From Fimenecus sp052273625 (GTDB lineage Bacteria; Bacillota; Clostridia; Oscillospirales; Acutalibacteraceae): a stretch of DNA of 64,000 nt. The position numbers were made by a program, and so were the translations under genes. Below are positions 15,434 through 28,100 of the stretch, one piece after another. The stretch lies in assembly GCA_052273625.1 (NCBI GenBank), contig DAVZHW010000006.1, positions 1-64,000 on the forward strand, given 5' to 3'. Positions within the stretch are counted from its first letter, which is position 1. Each line of letters starts with the position of its first letter. The notes under the pieces are model-generated. The model made no database searches, was not told the DNA's origin, and was given only the letters and a program-made list of their open reading frames with translations.

Positions 15434-18400
15434 ATGGCTGATAACGAAACTCAAATACGTACCGAAGCGACAGTAGAAATAAAAAACAAGGCTTCAAATG
15501 CAGCAAAAGATGTTGCCAAAGGATTTGATACAATAGCAGAATCAGCCAAGACAGCCACCAGCAATTTAACTTTACTTGAATCAAAATTAGATGAAATAAA
15601 CAAACTGGAAAGAGAAAGTAAACTAACTGAATCACAGGCAAGAACTGCCAGAGGAAGGATATTTTCTTCCATAAAATCGGAGAGTAAAGCCCACGAGGAA
15701 ACTGCGAAAGCTATAAACTCAGAGTCGGAAGCTTTGGAAAGACTTGCAAAAGCGGAGCAGAAAAGAGCTGATGCTTACAAGAAAAACGTAAAATTCAAAA
15801 CAAGTGCAGTGGGGCTTGCAGAAAAACAAAAAGACAGAGTTTTAGCGTCTACAATAGAAAGCGGCAAGAATTACAGACAGGATGAAAAAACAAAAGCAAA
15901 GATGGCTGAGGTTGAGGAAAAATCAGCCAACAGAAAATTAAGAGAGCAACTTAGAAAAGACCGTATAAAAAATTCCAAAAGAGGTGCTAATTCAACGGTA
16001 GGCAATCTTCTTGAGTCCGCTGAGAATAAAGTAAGAGACAGAGGAGTTTTAGGACGGGCAACTGGGGCGGCTCTTGGCATTACAGCCGCAGGTCTTACAA
16101 GGGGACCGTGGGGAATAATTACAGAATCTTTGAAACAAGCTGGAAGTGCGTTAATGGATTTCAGGGATTCTGTTCTTGAGGCTTACGGTTCTGTTGAAAA
16201 AATAAAGACACAAATGGGTGTAGTATTCGGCACTAAGACGCAGGCTGATTCTGTCTTTCAAAATCTTTCTGATTATGCGGTAAAATCACCTTTCGGCATT
16301 GAGTCTGTTTCAGAATTTGCGGTACTGTTGAAACAGTCAGGTGTTTACAGCTCAGACCTCCTCGATACATTAAAAATGATAGGAGACACGGCAGGCGGCG
16401 ACAACGAAAAAATGAAACGCATTGCGAACAACTACGCACAGATTGTTGCAGTAGGAAAGGCGTCAATGTTGGATATGCGACAATTTGCGTATGCCGGAAT
16501 TCCTATATACAAAGAAGTTGCTGATTATCTCAAAGTATCTCAAGCTGAATTAAGAAAAATGATTTCTGACGGAAAAGTTTCTGCGGAAGTCATAGAGAAA
16601 GTTTTTCAAAAAATGACTTCAAAAGGCGGCGTGTTTAATGAAGCCACAGAAAAAGGTGCGTTGACATTAGCATCACGCAGACAAAACCTTGAAGACGTAA
16701 AGACTATGGCGAAAGCCCAGCTTGGCGAATGGAATATGAACAGGGGAAACCCTGACGGCTTAGGCGGTTCCGAGTCTAAACTTATTGATATGCAGGAAGG
16801 TTTTTATAAAAGCTTGGAAACTTGGGGTAAAACTTCAAACCTCATAAAAAATGTAGAACAACTCGCCACCGTTAAAAGTAGATATAAAGAGTTGGAGTCT
16901 TACGAAGAGTTTGTCAAGAATTATAAACTTCCTGAAAATCAGAAAAAGGAAATTCTTAAGGCTATAGGTCTGGAAAAAGACAGAATCAGCAGTTTTTATA
17001 ATCCAGATAATCAGATAAAGATAAATACTCTTGTCCAAAAATTATATGAACAACAGTCAAAGACTTATAATGAATCACAAGAGATAAAAAAATCTATCAA
17101 ACAGAAACTAGAAGATATGAGCAAGTCTCTTGAAGAATTTAATAAAAACCTTATAAAGAATAATATGAATGAGTTTACTCCGCGTTCTTTTTTCCTTGCA
17201 CTTGGGACTCAAGACCTGGGTAAAACAACGGAGGCAATAAAAGAATTTGATGATTTTATAAACAATGCGGCTAAATATGCTGGTAATGGTAGCGAAGATA
17301 TAATTACCATTGGAAATGCGATAAAAAATGAAATGCTAAGCTTATTTAGTTTAATAAACCAGTTAAACGAAACAGGAACTCCGTCTCCTTCCAAGTTACA
17401 GTCTACCTATGAAACACAGTTTGCGGCAGGCTCATCTGCAATCACCTCGGCAATAAATCTACTTGGGGACAGTATCCAGAAAACTCAAAAAAGTGTTAAT
17501 GGCTCTCAAACTACAATGGGTAAATTTAATGAGATAATAAAAAATACTCCGGAAGCAAAACAAAAAGAAGAAGAGTCAGAATATGAAAGACTTCTAAATG
17601 CAAAAACAAATGCGGAAAAAATTCAAGAATTGATAAATGGACTTTCAAGCGGAAAAATTTCACAAAAAGACTTGTCTTTAAAGCAGAATATAGACCTTGA
17701 AACAAACTGGGCAAATACAGATACAGGATATTACGGAGAAAGTGTATCCGATTTTCTTACAGGAATGGACGAAAACGCTGTATTTAAGTCTGACCAAACA
17801 AAAAAGAATTTTATTGACCTTGTAAAAGATACAAGAGGTGTAATACAGATATTAAAAGCAAACACTGATGATACGGAACTTTTGGACAAAATAGAAGATT
17901 TAAAAAATGTTCTTATGTACGGAAAAATGGACTTGCCTGCAACTGTAAAATCCTTTTTCGAGAGTTTTAAAGGTATAGCCGATTATTTGCAGGGTAAAAC
18001 AGAACAAAACCTACCTGTAGAAGAAAAGAAAAGATATTCAGACCTTTTGGTTGAGTTATCTTCCGCTCTTCGACGCAATGACTATAGTACATTCGGAATG
18101 GCGGATATGGATTTGTCTACACTGAAATCATTAAAAGCGTCCAGCTTCAACTCTGTCGACCTTGAGCCTTTATGGAAACGTATTATAGCAAGTACAACAG
18201 GACTTGATATAAATATGATGAAAGGTATGGGTAGCAAACAAATCCTTGAAACACAGCTGGCTCCTACATTCTCAAGACAGCTAGTATCTTCTGCGATTGC
18301 CTCTATTTATAAAAACGGCGGAGCGTTAGGCAGAAACAAGAACGATTTAAACTATGCCTACAAACTTCTTTCATTTGACGGCTTCAAAGTGTTAGGAAAC

Positions 18401-20431
18401 GGAGATAATGGTGGAAATCTTGCGACCGAAAAAACTGTAGCGTCAGAAAAAGTAAAAAACTCAAAGTCAAAACCTACAATCGTAAATTATCAAAGTTCAT
18501 CAGAAAAGGTTGCCCAGATAAACTGGTTGCAAACAGAAAAAAATATTTTAAATGCCGCTAAATCCGGAAAATTGAACTCGGGAACATTACAGTTATTGCA
18601 CCAGACTATGGACAACAGGGCTGATATTCTCGCAAAACTAGTACAGACCTCTTTTGAACAGCAAGAAAACGGAGAGTATGTAAAAGGACAAGACTTCAAC
18701 AATGCTTTTGTAAACGCATTTTCCGGATTAAAAATAGGCGAGGACGAAACTATAAAAGCGACTGTCAATGGTAAAGAGGAAATTTTGACATTTGACAGAG
18801 AAGCAAAGAAGTTTAAAAAGGCGTCAGGTGGATTTATAGAAGCTAACGATGAAGTAAAATATAGCCTTGAAAATCTTTCTCAATTCATAGACAAGTACGG
18901 AAAGGAAATAGCTTCTGCTGCTGACCAGTTAAAAACTGCCATTATAAAACAAGGTATTTATGAGGAAAACAGAACCGAACGCAGGAACTCATTTATAAAT
19001 ACACAGGCGTCAATCTCGGCAATGGAATATTTGAATACACACCCAGAACTTAATAAGGCGGACGGTGCGTATGAATATCTAATAAGTATTTTTATAAAAC
19101 GGCTTTCTGATGAATTAAAAGACAAAGAAATCAATTCTCTTGATGATGTAAAAAAACTTATTCCTAAAGACGTCCTGCAATACGGCACAGATAAAGAAAA
19201 GATAGATTTAGCAGAGTTTTTTGCCAAAACAAGCGAATACAAAAAAGAGAATAACGGTAAAACAGCGTACTCGGATGCGTATGCAAAATTACTTCTAAAT
19301 GGTATTTCAGAAAATCCATTTAGAACAGGAATAAGAAATGTATTAGGAATAACCGGAACCAATAGCTACAGAGAACAAAAGGCAATGGACTCTTTTGGCT
19401 TTACAGGAAACTGGAAAGACATATCATCAGTCTTTGGCACTGACCGTTTGACTAATTTAAAAGGAACTTCTCCTGAAAATAGGAACTTTTTACAGGAAAA
19501 GGAGATGCAGGTTCTTCGTGAGAAATTCGGAGAAGAAGGACAAAGCGACCAGGCTTTGCTCGATTCTATCAAAGCTGACCCTGCAAAACTTGAGCAGGCG
19601 AGTGCCATATTGAGAGATATGGATGCTTCACTCCTTGATATGACAAAGTTAGTCGTGGAACTAGGAAACGGTGTCAAGAATATGGCAATCGACTTTGCTT
19701 CAAGTTCTATTACCGACACGACAAAGCAGATAGGCGAAAACCTTGTAACAGGTAATGATGCACTAGAAGGCTGTGGAAAAAGAATGAAAGAATTAGGAAT
19801 CGCAGCTATGTCTAATTTAAGTTCACTGTTTGTTCAGGCAGGACTTAGTCTGATTGCTACGAAACCGCATATATGGCAAGTTGGTGCTGCACTTATTGCT
19901 GCCGGTGGAATGGCAGGAATAATCTCCGGAATGATGAGCGGAACTGACGACGACAGCGACGAGGACGAGGCGGCAAAACTTCGGTCAATAAAGGAAGACC
20001 TTTCAGATTTGCTTGAGCAAGCCAGAAACGACGCTATTTATTACGAGAACGAGCTTCGCCATAGAAATGCACTTTCTACAGGTGAAAGGCTGAGTGGCTC
20101 AACAAAGACTTCAAGTGTCCACGATGCCTTGATTTCCTCAAATGGTAACATAATAACGACCGACCCTAAGGATTATCTTATAGCAACAAAGCATCCGGAG
20201 GAACTTGCAGGCGGAATTGGAAACTATAGTCCTAAGATTTCTTTTAATGTTGTAAATAAATCAAGCGGACAAGTAAGTTCTTCTTACAAAATGTCAAAAG
20301 GCAGCGACGGCACTATAAACATAGAAGCGATGATTGAGGATAAAATCGTAGAAATGATTTCATCTTCAAAGACTGATGACGCTTTTATGGCAAGAGAAGC
20401 AAGAAGAAATGGTCGCTCTGTAATCGCCTAA
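15434..20431 (+). CDS. Tape measure protein
   Basis: The 1665-residue protein fixes tail length and is probably ejected with the DNA. The N-terminal ~200 residues are coiled coil. Residues about 250-400 carry the conserved tape measure domain, with FRDSVLEAYGSVEKIKTQMG and KASMLDMRQFAYAGIPIYKE. A long alpha-helical middle follows, and a glycine/alanine-rich hydrophobic segment near residues 1455-1515 may insert in the membrane. The ATG at 15434 follows AAGGTGG; a TTG at 15428 is less likely. At about 0.15 nm per residue the tail would be roughly 250 nm long. Confidence 0.93.
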   Translation: MADNETQIRTEATVEIKNKASNAAKDVAKGFDTIAESAKTATSNLTLLESKLDEINKLERESKLTESQARTARGRIFSSIKSESKAHEETAKAINSESEALERLAKAEQKRADAYKKNVKFKTSAVGLAEKQKDRVLASTIESGKNYRQDEKTKAKMAEVEEKSANRKLREQLRKDRIKNSKRGANSTVGNLLESAENKVRDRGVLGRATGAALGITAAGLTRGPWGIITESLKQAGSALMDFRDSVLEAYGSVEKIKTQMGVVFGTKTQADSVFQNLSDYAVKSPFGIESVSEFAVLLKQSGVYSSDLLDTLKMIGDTAGGDNEKMKRIANNYAQIVAVGKASMLDMRQFAYAGIPIYKEVADYLKVSQAELRKMISDGKVSAEVIEKVFQKMTSKGGVFNEATEKGALTLASRRQNLEDVKTMAKAQLGEWNMNRGNPDGLGGSESKLIDMQEGFYKSLETWGKTSNLIKNVEQLATVKSRYKELESYEEFVKNYKLPENQKKEILKAIGLEKDRISSFYNPDNQIKINTLVQKLYEQQSKTYNESQEIKKSIKQKLEDMSKSLEEFNKNLIKNNMNEFTPRSFFLALGTQDLGKTTEAIKEFDDFINNAAKYAGNGSEDIITIGNAIKNEMLSLFSLINQLNETGTPSPSKLQSTYETQFAAGSSAITSAINLLGDSIQKTQKSVNGSQTTMGKFNEIIKNTPEAKQKEEESEYERLLNAKTNAEKIQELINGLSSGKISQKDLSLKQNIDLETNWANTDTGYYGESVSDFLTGMDENAVFKSDQTKKNFIDLVKDTRGVIQILKANTDDTELLDKIEDLKNVLMYGKMDLPATVKSFFESFKGIADYLQGKTEQNLPVEEKKRYSDLLVELSSALRRNDYSTFGMADMDLSTLKSLKASSFNSVDLEPLWKRIIASTTGLDINMMKGMGSKQILETQLAPTFSRQLVSSAIASIYKNGGALGRNKNDLNYAYKLLSFDGFKVLGNGDNGGNLATEKTVASEKVKNSKSKPTIVNYQSSSEKVAQINWLQTEKNILNAAKSGKLNSGTLQLLHQTMDNRADILAKLVQTSFEQQENGEYVKGQDFNNAFVNAFSGLKIGEDETIKATVNGKEEILTFDREAKKFKKASGGFIEANDEVKYSLENLSQFIDKYGKEIASAADQLKTAIIKQGIYEENRTERRNSFINTQASISAMEYLNTHPELNKADGAYEYLISIFIKRLSDELKDKEINSLDDVKKLIPKDVLQYGTDKEKIDLAEFFAKTSEYKKENNGKTAYSDAYAKLLLNGISENPFRTGIRNVLGITGTNSYREQKAMDSFGFTGNWKDISSVFGTDRLTNLKGTSPENRNFLQEKEMQVLREKFGEEGQSDQALLDSIKADPAKLEQASAILRDMDASLLDMTKLVVELGNGVKNMAIDFASSSITDTTKQIGENLVTGNDALEGCGKRMKELGIAAMSNLSSLFVQAGLSLIATKPHIWQVGAALIAAGGMAGIISGMMSGTDDDSDEDEAAKLRSIKEDLSDLLEQARNDAIYYENELRHRNALSTGERLSGSTKTSSVHDALISSNGNIITTDPKDYLIATKHPEELAGGIGNYSPKISFNVVNKSSGQVSSSYKMSKGSDGTINIEAMIEDKIVEMISSSKTDDAFMAREARRNGRSVIA

Positions 20432-20446
20432 AAGTTTAACCTTACG

Positions 20447-20478
20447 TTCCATAGAAAATAGAATTGCATTCTATGGAA
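20447..20478 (+). promoter_or_regulatory. Hairpin over the start of the next gene
   Basis: TTCCATAGAA (20447-20456) pairs perfectly with TTCTATGGAA (20469-20478), burying the ATG at 20473. No clear Shine-Dalgarno is visible. The stem could control translation of the downstream tail protein. Confidence 0.6.
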
Positions 20479-21135
20479 CATATTTCTTGGGCGTCAAATG
20501 TAAATAAAACTATTCTCGATTCTGCACAAGTTACTGTAGGTGAAAATGCGTTGAAACAGGACAGCCTTGAAAGTAATAGAAAAAAGACACGTCTTTCCTG
20601 TTCCCTGCCACCAAAGATTTTTCAAGTTACTATGGATTTTGACTGGCTTGAAAAGGATATAAACAACCTTACTGAAAAAGACCGCTTCCTAAACTGGTAT
20701 CAATACAAATTAAAGTACGGTGCGAACTGTTTCCAGTTTCCGTCAGTTTTACTAGGAGAAAATAAAGGTGTTACAGAATGGTATCGTATTACAAGTGCTG
20801 TACAAGGACAAAAAAGCGGAAATTCAGAACGCTTTACTATGACTTGGGAGTCGGTTTTTGAAGGAACAATTACCATTCCAGATGTTTCCGTTTCATTAGA
20901 AAGAGTTTCTGTAAATAAATCATATATAGAGCTTGTCTTTACAGATGTACCTGATTTATACCCTACAACAAATGACGTAATTATCAAAGTCGACAATGTT
21001 GCCATTACACCTTTAAGTATAAGTTGTAATAAAAATAGAACAAGAATTTTTATATCCGAAATGGCGAGCGGAACAAGAAGCGTTTCTGTTACGTATGCCG
21101 GAAAAACTATTGTTCAAAAAATTTCTGTGGAGTAA
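20473..21135 (+). CDS. Distal tail / minor tail protein, ~220 aa
   Basis: The gene follows the tape measure, where distal tail (baseplate hub) components lie. Residues about 1-130 contain tryptophan-rich strands typical of distal tail proteins. The C-terminal ~90 residues look like an IPT/TIG-type beta-sandwich. The start could be ATG 20473 or TTG 20464; both sit in a hairpin. Assignment is by position and fold pattern. Confidence 0.6.
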   Translation: MEHISWASNVNKTILDSAQVTVGENALKQDSLESNRKKTRLSCSLPPKIFQVTMDFDWLEKDINNLTEKDRFLNWYQYKLKYGANCFQFPSVLLGENKGVTEWYRITSAVQGQKSGNSERFTMTWESVFEGTITIPDVSVSLERVSVNKSYIELVFTDVPDLYPTTNDVIIKVDNVAITPLSISCNKNRTRIFISEMASGTRSVSVTYAGKTIVQKISVE

Positions 21136-21141
21136 AAAAGA

Positions 21142-21699
21142 ATGAGAAAAAACATAAACAAAGTTGCCATAGAAGAACTTTTTTCCCAGAACTCGAACGG
21201 TTTCCTTCCTGTGTTGCTGGAAATATATAATCCTGATTTAGCGTGGAATGACAACTCTACAGACCAAGAAGATACTTATTTGAGAGTTATAAACGATACT
21301 ACAAGAGTTAAATATAAAGGAAAAACATATCTTCCGTGTCAGTTTGAGTTTGACCCTCCAGAAGAAAATGGAAAATCCACAGGTAGTGCCACAATCTCAA
21401 TATCTTCCATAGATTCAAGAATTCCGCAGATGCTCGGAGAATGTAAAATCCCTTGCACTGTAAATATTTGTGCATCATTTGCGAAACAGGAATACGAAAC
21501 AGATGAAAACGAGCAGGTATTATCATCAAAATTTATTTTTATACCAATTACTAAGTGGAAATTTCAGGCAAAAGTGGCGACCTGTAACTCGACAACGGCA
21601 GTGCTGACACTTTCCGGTGATGACTACAATACGACAAACTTGCCGAGAGATTTGGCAATGCAAAATCAGTTCCCCTCTGTTTCTTCTACAGGTGAATAA
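21142..21699 (+). CDS. DUF1833-like tail tip protein
   Basis: The 185-residue protein matches the DUF1833 pattern of tail proteins that precede NlpC/P60 and J-like genes: VLLEIYNPDL near the N-terminus, a strand containing FEFDPPEENGK, and TISISSIDSRIPQML. It probably belongs to the tail-tip complex, comparable in position to lambda L. GTGGAG is upstream of the ATG. Confidence 0.7.
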   Translation: MRKNINKVAIEELFSQNSNGFLPVLLEIYNPDLAWNDNSTDQEDTYLRVINDTTRVKYKGKTYLPCQFEFDPPEENGKSTGSATISISSIDSRIPQMLGECKIPCTVNICASFAKQEYETDENEQVLSSKFIFIPITKWKFQAKVATCNSTTAVLTLSGDDYNTTNLPRDLAMQNQFPSVSSTGE

Positions 21700-21711
21700 T
21701 AAGGACTTTGT

Positions 21712-22104
21712 ATGGTTGATATAAAAGACCTTTTAGGGATTTCATACAAACAGCACGGCAGGGATAAGCAAGGGTTTGATTGTTATGGATTGGTTATATT
21801 TTTATACAAAAGGCTCGGAAGAGTTCTTCCTGATTTCTGGTATGAAAAAATGAGCAATTCCGCATTTAAAGAAGTAGGAGAAAAATCTGTAAATTCCGTT
21901 GTGAAGATGTTTGAAGAAATAAATTCTCCGGAATATTCAGACCTTGTTATGTTTTTTGATAACAAGGGAAGGTCTTTACATATAGGAATGTGTTTGAACA
22001 AAGAAATGTTTATTCACTGCGATGTAAAAGGTGTTCAAGTAAGCAAATTAAATGGTTTTTATTTTAAGAACCGGAGGTTTTACAAATGGCTACAGCAAAA
22101 ATAA
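21712..22104 (+). CDS. NlpC/P60 peptidase of the tail tip
   Basis: The 130-residue single-domain cysteine peptidase has catalytic Cys24 in GFDCYGLV, His90 in RSLHIGM and a probable third residue at His102. Such enzymes (lambda K-like) cut peptidoglycan stem peptides during DNA injection. It is followed, with a 19-bp overlap, by the J-like hub gene, as in lambda. Confidence 0.88.
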   Translation: MVDIKDLLGISYKQHGRDKQGFDCYGLVIFLYKRLGRVLPDFWYEKMSNSAFKEVGEKSVNSVVKMFEEINSPEYSDLVMFFDNKGRSLHIGMCLNKEMFIHCDVKGVQVSKLNGFYFKNRRFYKWLQQK

Positions 22105-25100
22105 TAAACAATATACTAAAAGATGATATAACAGAGTTTGAGGTAGCTGATTGCAAAACCGTAGAAGACATTATTGAAAAGTATGTAAATAAAGATGTTT
22201 ACACTGGTCAATATGCTGAATGTTACGACGCTGCAACTGGCGAAACATCTTTTGTTCCGCTTGAAGATGACACAACCGACACACTTTCTCTTTCTGTTGC
22301 TATCAATAATAAATCCGCAGATATTGATTCTGAAATAAATAAAGACGACATTATAACCATTATTATTCTTCCTAGTGGCGGTACACGCTTTTCCAGTTGG
22401 AGTGGTTGGAAGCAGACAATCGTAAGTATGGGAAAAGTTACTTTAGGAATGTATTTAATGGCGGCAACGCTCGGAGTTTTTGGTAGAAATTTCTTTACAG
22501 AAGGTTTAGAGGGGCTTTTCGGAAAAAAGAGCAGTGGTTCAACACAGGCGGCATTAGAAAGTGAATCCGCTCTTGGAGTTCGTGGAGCAGAAAATCAAAG
22601 TTTAGTAGGAAACTCATTCCCTGTTGTAATAGGAAAACATTTAACAACACCTTTTGTATGTGGTTCTCCGTATTCTACAGCAATAGGAGATTATGGAATC
22701 AATCAGGAAATAAGGGTTCTTTACGCGGTTGGCTATGCTCCGTTGAAACTTACAAATTTCAAAATGGATTCCAGAATTTTGGCTCATAATGAAAAATGGG
22801 CTAAAAATGCAAACCTGACAACTATAATGCACGGAAAAATTTCCGGAGTTGCCGATAATGACCAAGGCGAAATAACAAACGCTTTCTACAACAATGATAT
22901 AGAAATAGAAATTTTACAGCAAAATCCAAACAGCGACGTTGATTACGGAACTATTTATCCGGAAGCGGTAATTGAAACACAGGTAAATGCAAGTCCTTTA
23001 TTCATCGCAGATAAAGACCTAGATGAGGTTTTACAGACTAAGTATAAAGGCTCTCGGTTTCCTCGTTATTTTAGAAATAATTCTGTTCGTTTAACTCAGT
23101 CTTGCCCTAGAAAAATTGCAATAGAACTTGATGCACAGTCAGGCTTGTATGGAACAAAGAACGTAAATGACGACGGAGATTCGTATCAAAAATACTGGGC
23201 AATTCCTATCTGGTATGCCGTGCAGTATCGTATTTACAGTACCGAAAACGAATCATCTGACGCAGAAAATGGTTCAGGTTGGACTAGTTTTACAATTTTA
23301 AACGAAGATACAAATCACCCATTGACTGCAAGATTATTTACAGAAGAAGAACGAACCGCCGACCTTGAGGCTCACACAGGAAATACATTCAATTCTGATA
23401 AAAAAGAAACTCTAAATAAAGGCTGGATTGGAAGTTATCTGTTCAACTTTGCAGACGCTTACGACAAAGATAACGATGAGAACAATGTTTCTGAAATGCG
23501 TTTTACAGGCTATGTAAATTTTACATTGAGCGAATGTAAAAAAATGCTTGAAACGGAAAATCCTTCCAATATTGTCGAGGTTAGAGTAATAAGAGTTTCT
23601 CCGAGCTATTTTGATGAAACAAAAAGCAGAGGAAGTTCGGGTCCGGCAAGTTTTCAGGATTTGATACAATGGAACACATTGACAACGTGGAAGTTTGACA
23701 AGGATGCAGTAGAAAAATTAGAAAGCACAACTTCTCAAGAAAACTATAGATATGAAGTTTTAAAAGAAACTTGGAACAGAACTTTCAGAAATGATGAATG
23801 GAGTGATTACAGTTGTATAAATAAGCAGTGGATTACAATAAACCCAAAAGAAGCCTCATCTTATGAAGACAAAATAGTAAATAAATATAAAGACCCGTTT
23901 AATTACGAAGTGCATACAGTACAGGTTGGATATGGAACAATAACTTGTGGAAGTTACGATGATTATTACAACGAAGATTATTCCGATTATGCTTCTTATT
24001 ACACGTACTCTTCGATAAAAAAAGTATATATTGGCACAACAGAAGCAATTCCGGCTTTAAGACCTATTTCCGAAGAAAAGATGCGGAAACTTTGTATTGT
24101 TGCATTGAAAGCGAAAGCTGACACAGGTGGAAATATAAAAGGGCAGTTAAAAAAACTTTCGGTAATAGCAGAAGCGTTTCAGCCTTGTGTAGACTTAAAT
24201 ACAAAGGAAATATTTCCTGCCAATATCTCTAAAAAAACGGAATATTACTATCCTAACTATTATGATGAAATCTCTAAAAACTGGAAAAAAGGAGAAAGAA
24301 TAACTTCCAGTTCAGAAGAAGAAGAAAAAGCGATTTACGAATCTTTGAGATTGAAAGGAGAGGAAGCAAATTGCTATAGAAAAGGAAACAACTATTTAGA
24401 AACTATAGACAATCTTATATTTAAAGAAGAATTCAAAGATTCTAAAGGACGATATTTCTTAAACCCGGATGAAAATTCTCAGATTAGAAAATGCAATGAG
24501 AATAACGCCATATCATCTGCCCTCTACTGGCTTGTCGGAGCACACGCAGGAGTTGACGCTCGTGGATATGAAGATATAGATATTATTTCAGCTATTGAAG
24601 CATTTGAAGATTGTAATGTTATAAAAGACGGTTCTGTATATAACAAAGATACTATAGATTCTGACGGAAGTTCTCATAAGAAAGGTGAAGAAGTTGCAAT
24701 AAAATATTCAGCAAATGCCTGGATTTACCAGCAGACAAAGGCGGAAACTGTCCTTGCGAATATTCTTACAGCGGGAAGATGTATGTTTACAAGGAACGAA
24801 TATAATCAAATACAGTTCCTGTTCGATAAAGAAGAAGATTTCCCGACAATGATTATAAACCAACAGAACTGTATTTCAAGTTCTGTTATGTACAGTTATG
24901 AAGAAACACCGTCCGGTCTTGTAATGCAGTATTCTGATGAAACTGATGAATTTGAAACAAATACAATTTATTGTATGGAAGATGCGGAAGATTCAGAAAA
25001 TCCACAAAAATATATGGAACAGTATCAAGTTCCTTATGCCACGAACCCTAAGCAAGTATGGAGCCTTGGTCGGTATGTCTTAGCAAGCCGCGTACTGAAT

Positions 25101-28100
25101 AAAAAAACAGTTTCCGCAAAAGTCGGCTGGGAAGGTTTTAATGCAGAATTACTTGGAACTGCTGTAGTTCAGCTTCCTGTACTTTTACTTGGTACAGACT
25201 TCGGTGGCAGAATACAACGTCTTATTGAGGACAACGATTATATATACGGTTTTATATGCAATGAAATGTTTCATTTTACAGGCGAAACTGAAAATATAGA
25301 CGGAGCCGTAAGAAATAGACAGGGTGTTGAGATATTCCAGCCTATAAAGCAGAACAAAAGCAACTGCGTGTGTTTAAGACTTGCACTTGAGGGAACAAAA
25401 GTCCCTGTAAACGAAACAGACCTAGACGGAAACACAGAAACTGTTATTTACACAGCCGAAAAAGGACAGACGAATGTAGTTCTTTTTGAAAAGAAAGTTT
25501 CAAAAGCAAATGAGAGCCTTGAGGGTGAAGCCTCTGATATTCTTTATTACAAACCTCAGGTTGATAATATCGTAAATTTTGGATATATCGGCAGTATTAG
25601 CGAAACCTATAAAGTTACAAAAATAAAGGCTGATAAAGATTTTAATTATGATTTAACTCTTACTTATTACAACCCAGAAATCTATAAATACGGAAAAGCG
25701 TTGCCTGCTTTTCAGAACAATATGACTATTCCGGACAGAAGCGGAGAAACATATAACCTAAGCAATGACCTTACTCCAGACATTTTAGCTTCTAAGATAA
25801 ACGGAAATGCACAGGTAATGGCAGAAAACGTCGCAAAACTTTTAACTACAGGGCAGACAGCGGGCAATCCATCTGCACCGACAGGTCTTTATGGTTATGC
25901 TCAAAAAGACAATATTCTCTTAAAGTGCAATCCGCCTTATATTGACAACTCTGCTAATAAACTAGACCAAACAGTAAATTGTTATGTATGGTACATAAAC
26001 AAAGGAGATTATGAAGAAATCGGAAGAACGACAGCTTCAAGTTTCTCTTATAATTTTAACAGAACGACAGACGGTTTCCCGGAAAAAGATGAAATATCTC
26101 CTTGGAAAATAGCCGTAAAATGTATAAATATTTACGGTAAAGAATCTGAACTTGCCACCGCATCTATCGATGTTTCTGATTACGGAACTTGGATATTCGG
26201 AACTCCAAAAAACATAAACGCTATAGCAGACGAAAACGGCATTGATATATCTTGGAATGTCGATTATGAAAAAAATATGTATGGTTCTCTGAAATACACC
26301 GCTAAGGTTTATTATGACGACCAGCTTATAAACGAATATGTAACAACAAGCCTTAGTTACTCATACAAGTTTAACAGGGCTGTTGATAAATATCCTGAAA
26401 AACAGGCAGTTTATGACAATTTGGATAAAAAAGAATATACAAAAACAACGTCTCTCGGAAAATACAAGATAGCCATTTCTGCCAAAAATATAGAAAGTGG
26501 AAGTATACAAAACGGTGATGATACATCTGTAAACGACATTTATTATAAAACTTGGATTCCCGAAGTTTCAACACCTCTTGTGATAGCTAGAAAAGAAAAC
26601 TTAGGAATAGTCTGGAACAGACAAAACAGTTTGTATGGAAATGAAGTATTTAATCTTAGTGTAAAGCACGGAGATTTTCAAAAAAACATCAATTCTATAG
26701 TTTCCACTTCTTATAATTATATATTTTCTCGTGCAACCGACGGCTATCCTGAGGCAGAGGATTTTTCTGACTGGGAGGTAGGTTTTGTCCATTCAAATGG
26801 CGTTTATTCAACAGAAAAAACAACAGCTTCTATAGATACGTCCTCTTATGGAACTTGGAAGCCAGCGATTCCGCACAGTGTAATTATAACGGCTCAAAAA
26901 GAATATCTTTCTCTTGATTGGGATGTAGATGATACAGAAAGAGAATTTTACGGAGATTTAAGATACCGTATTATATTAAATTACGGAACACAACAACGGT
27001 TATCAAAAAACATAAAAGAAAAAAAATACGACTATGTATTTAATAGAAACCTGGATAAATATCCGGAAATAAAAAGCATTTATGATGAAATTAACTCTAC
27101 GTGTCCTAACGCCACAGATTTAAGTCTTTATAACTGCACTGTAACATCATTTGATGCTTTATCAGGAAATGAAAGCGAGGCAGTTGAAAATTCCACTATA
27201 GATACGTCCTCTTATAAAACTTGGACTGCTCCTCAGGTTACAGCGACCTCATTAACAGCAGATAAGGATGGGTTAAAATCTACATGGGATATTGTAAGCG
27301 ACTTAACTTTTGGAGATATAAAATATAAGACCGAATTTTTATATGACACACAAGTCATAAAAACAATTGCTCAAGCTGTTGAAAAAAATGCGGATTACAC
27401 ATTTGACAGGGATTTTGACAAAGACGGCTTCCCCGAAAAAAAGAGCGTATTAGACGCTTTGAAAGAACACGAGATTACATCAAAAGGAAGATGTCTTGAT
27501 TTGTATAAAGTGTCTATCTCCGCCTTTACTGTGCAGTGTCCACAATATAAAACCAATTCACAAATGGATTGCTCATTAAGAGGATATGGAACTTGGGTTC
27601 CTAGCTATTCTAATAACAGTCTTAATGCCGTAGCTGACCAAAATGGAATTTCTTCTGAAATTATCACGTATCCGTCTACGGAAGAATACGGACTTCCTTA
27701 TAGTTTTGAATTTGGAATAAAAAAAGGTGATGATGATAATTGGATAACACGCACTTCTGATAGTTCTAAATTTGATTACGTATTTAAAAATGAATTTCTA
27801 GAAGCTGATGAACTCTTGAAATGGAAAGTAAGGTGTCGTCCTGTTTCAGTAGCAGGAGTTCCTGCATTGTATTATACCAACTGTTCTCCAAATGTTACAT
27901 CTTATGGAACTTGGAAGCTAGAAAAGCCTAACGTAGTTACCAGAGTAAGCGACAGAACAATAACTTTGGTAATCAGTCTGCCAACTTCTAGCGTTACTCA
28001 ATACGGAAACATTAAATACAGAATAAAAATAAGAAGACCCGGATATGACCCCGATGATGTGTGGTTCAAGCCTGGCAGGGAATTTGACCCTTATAAAGAG

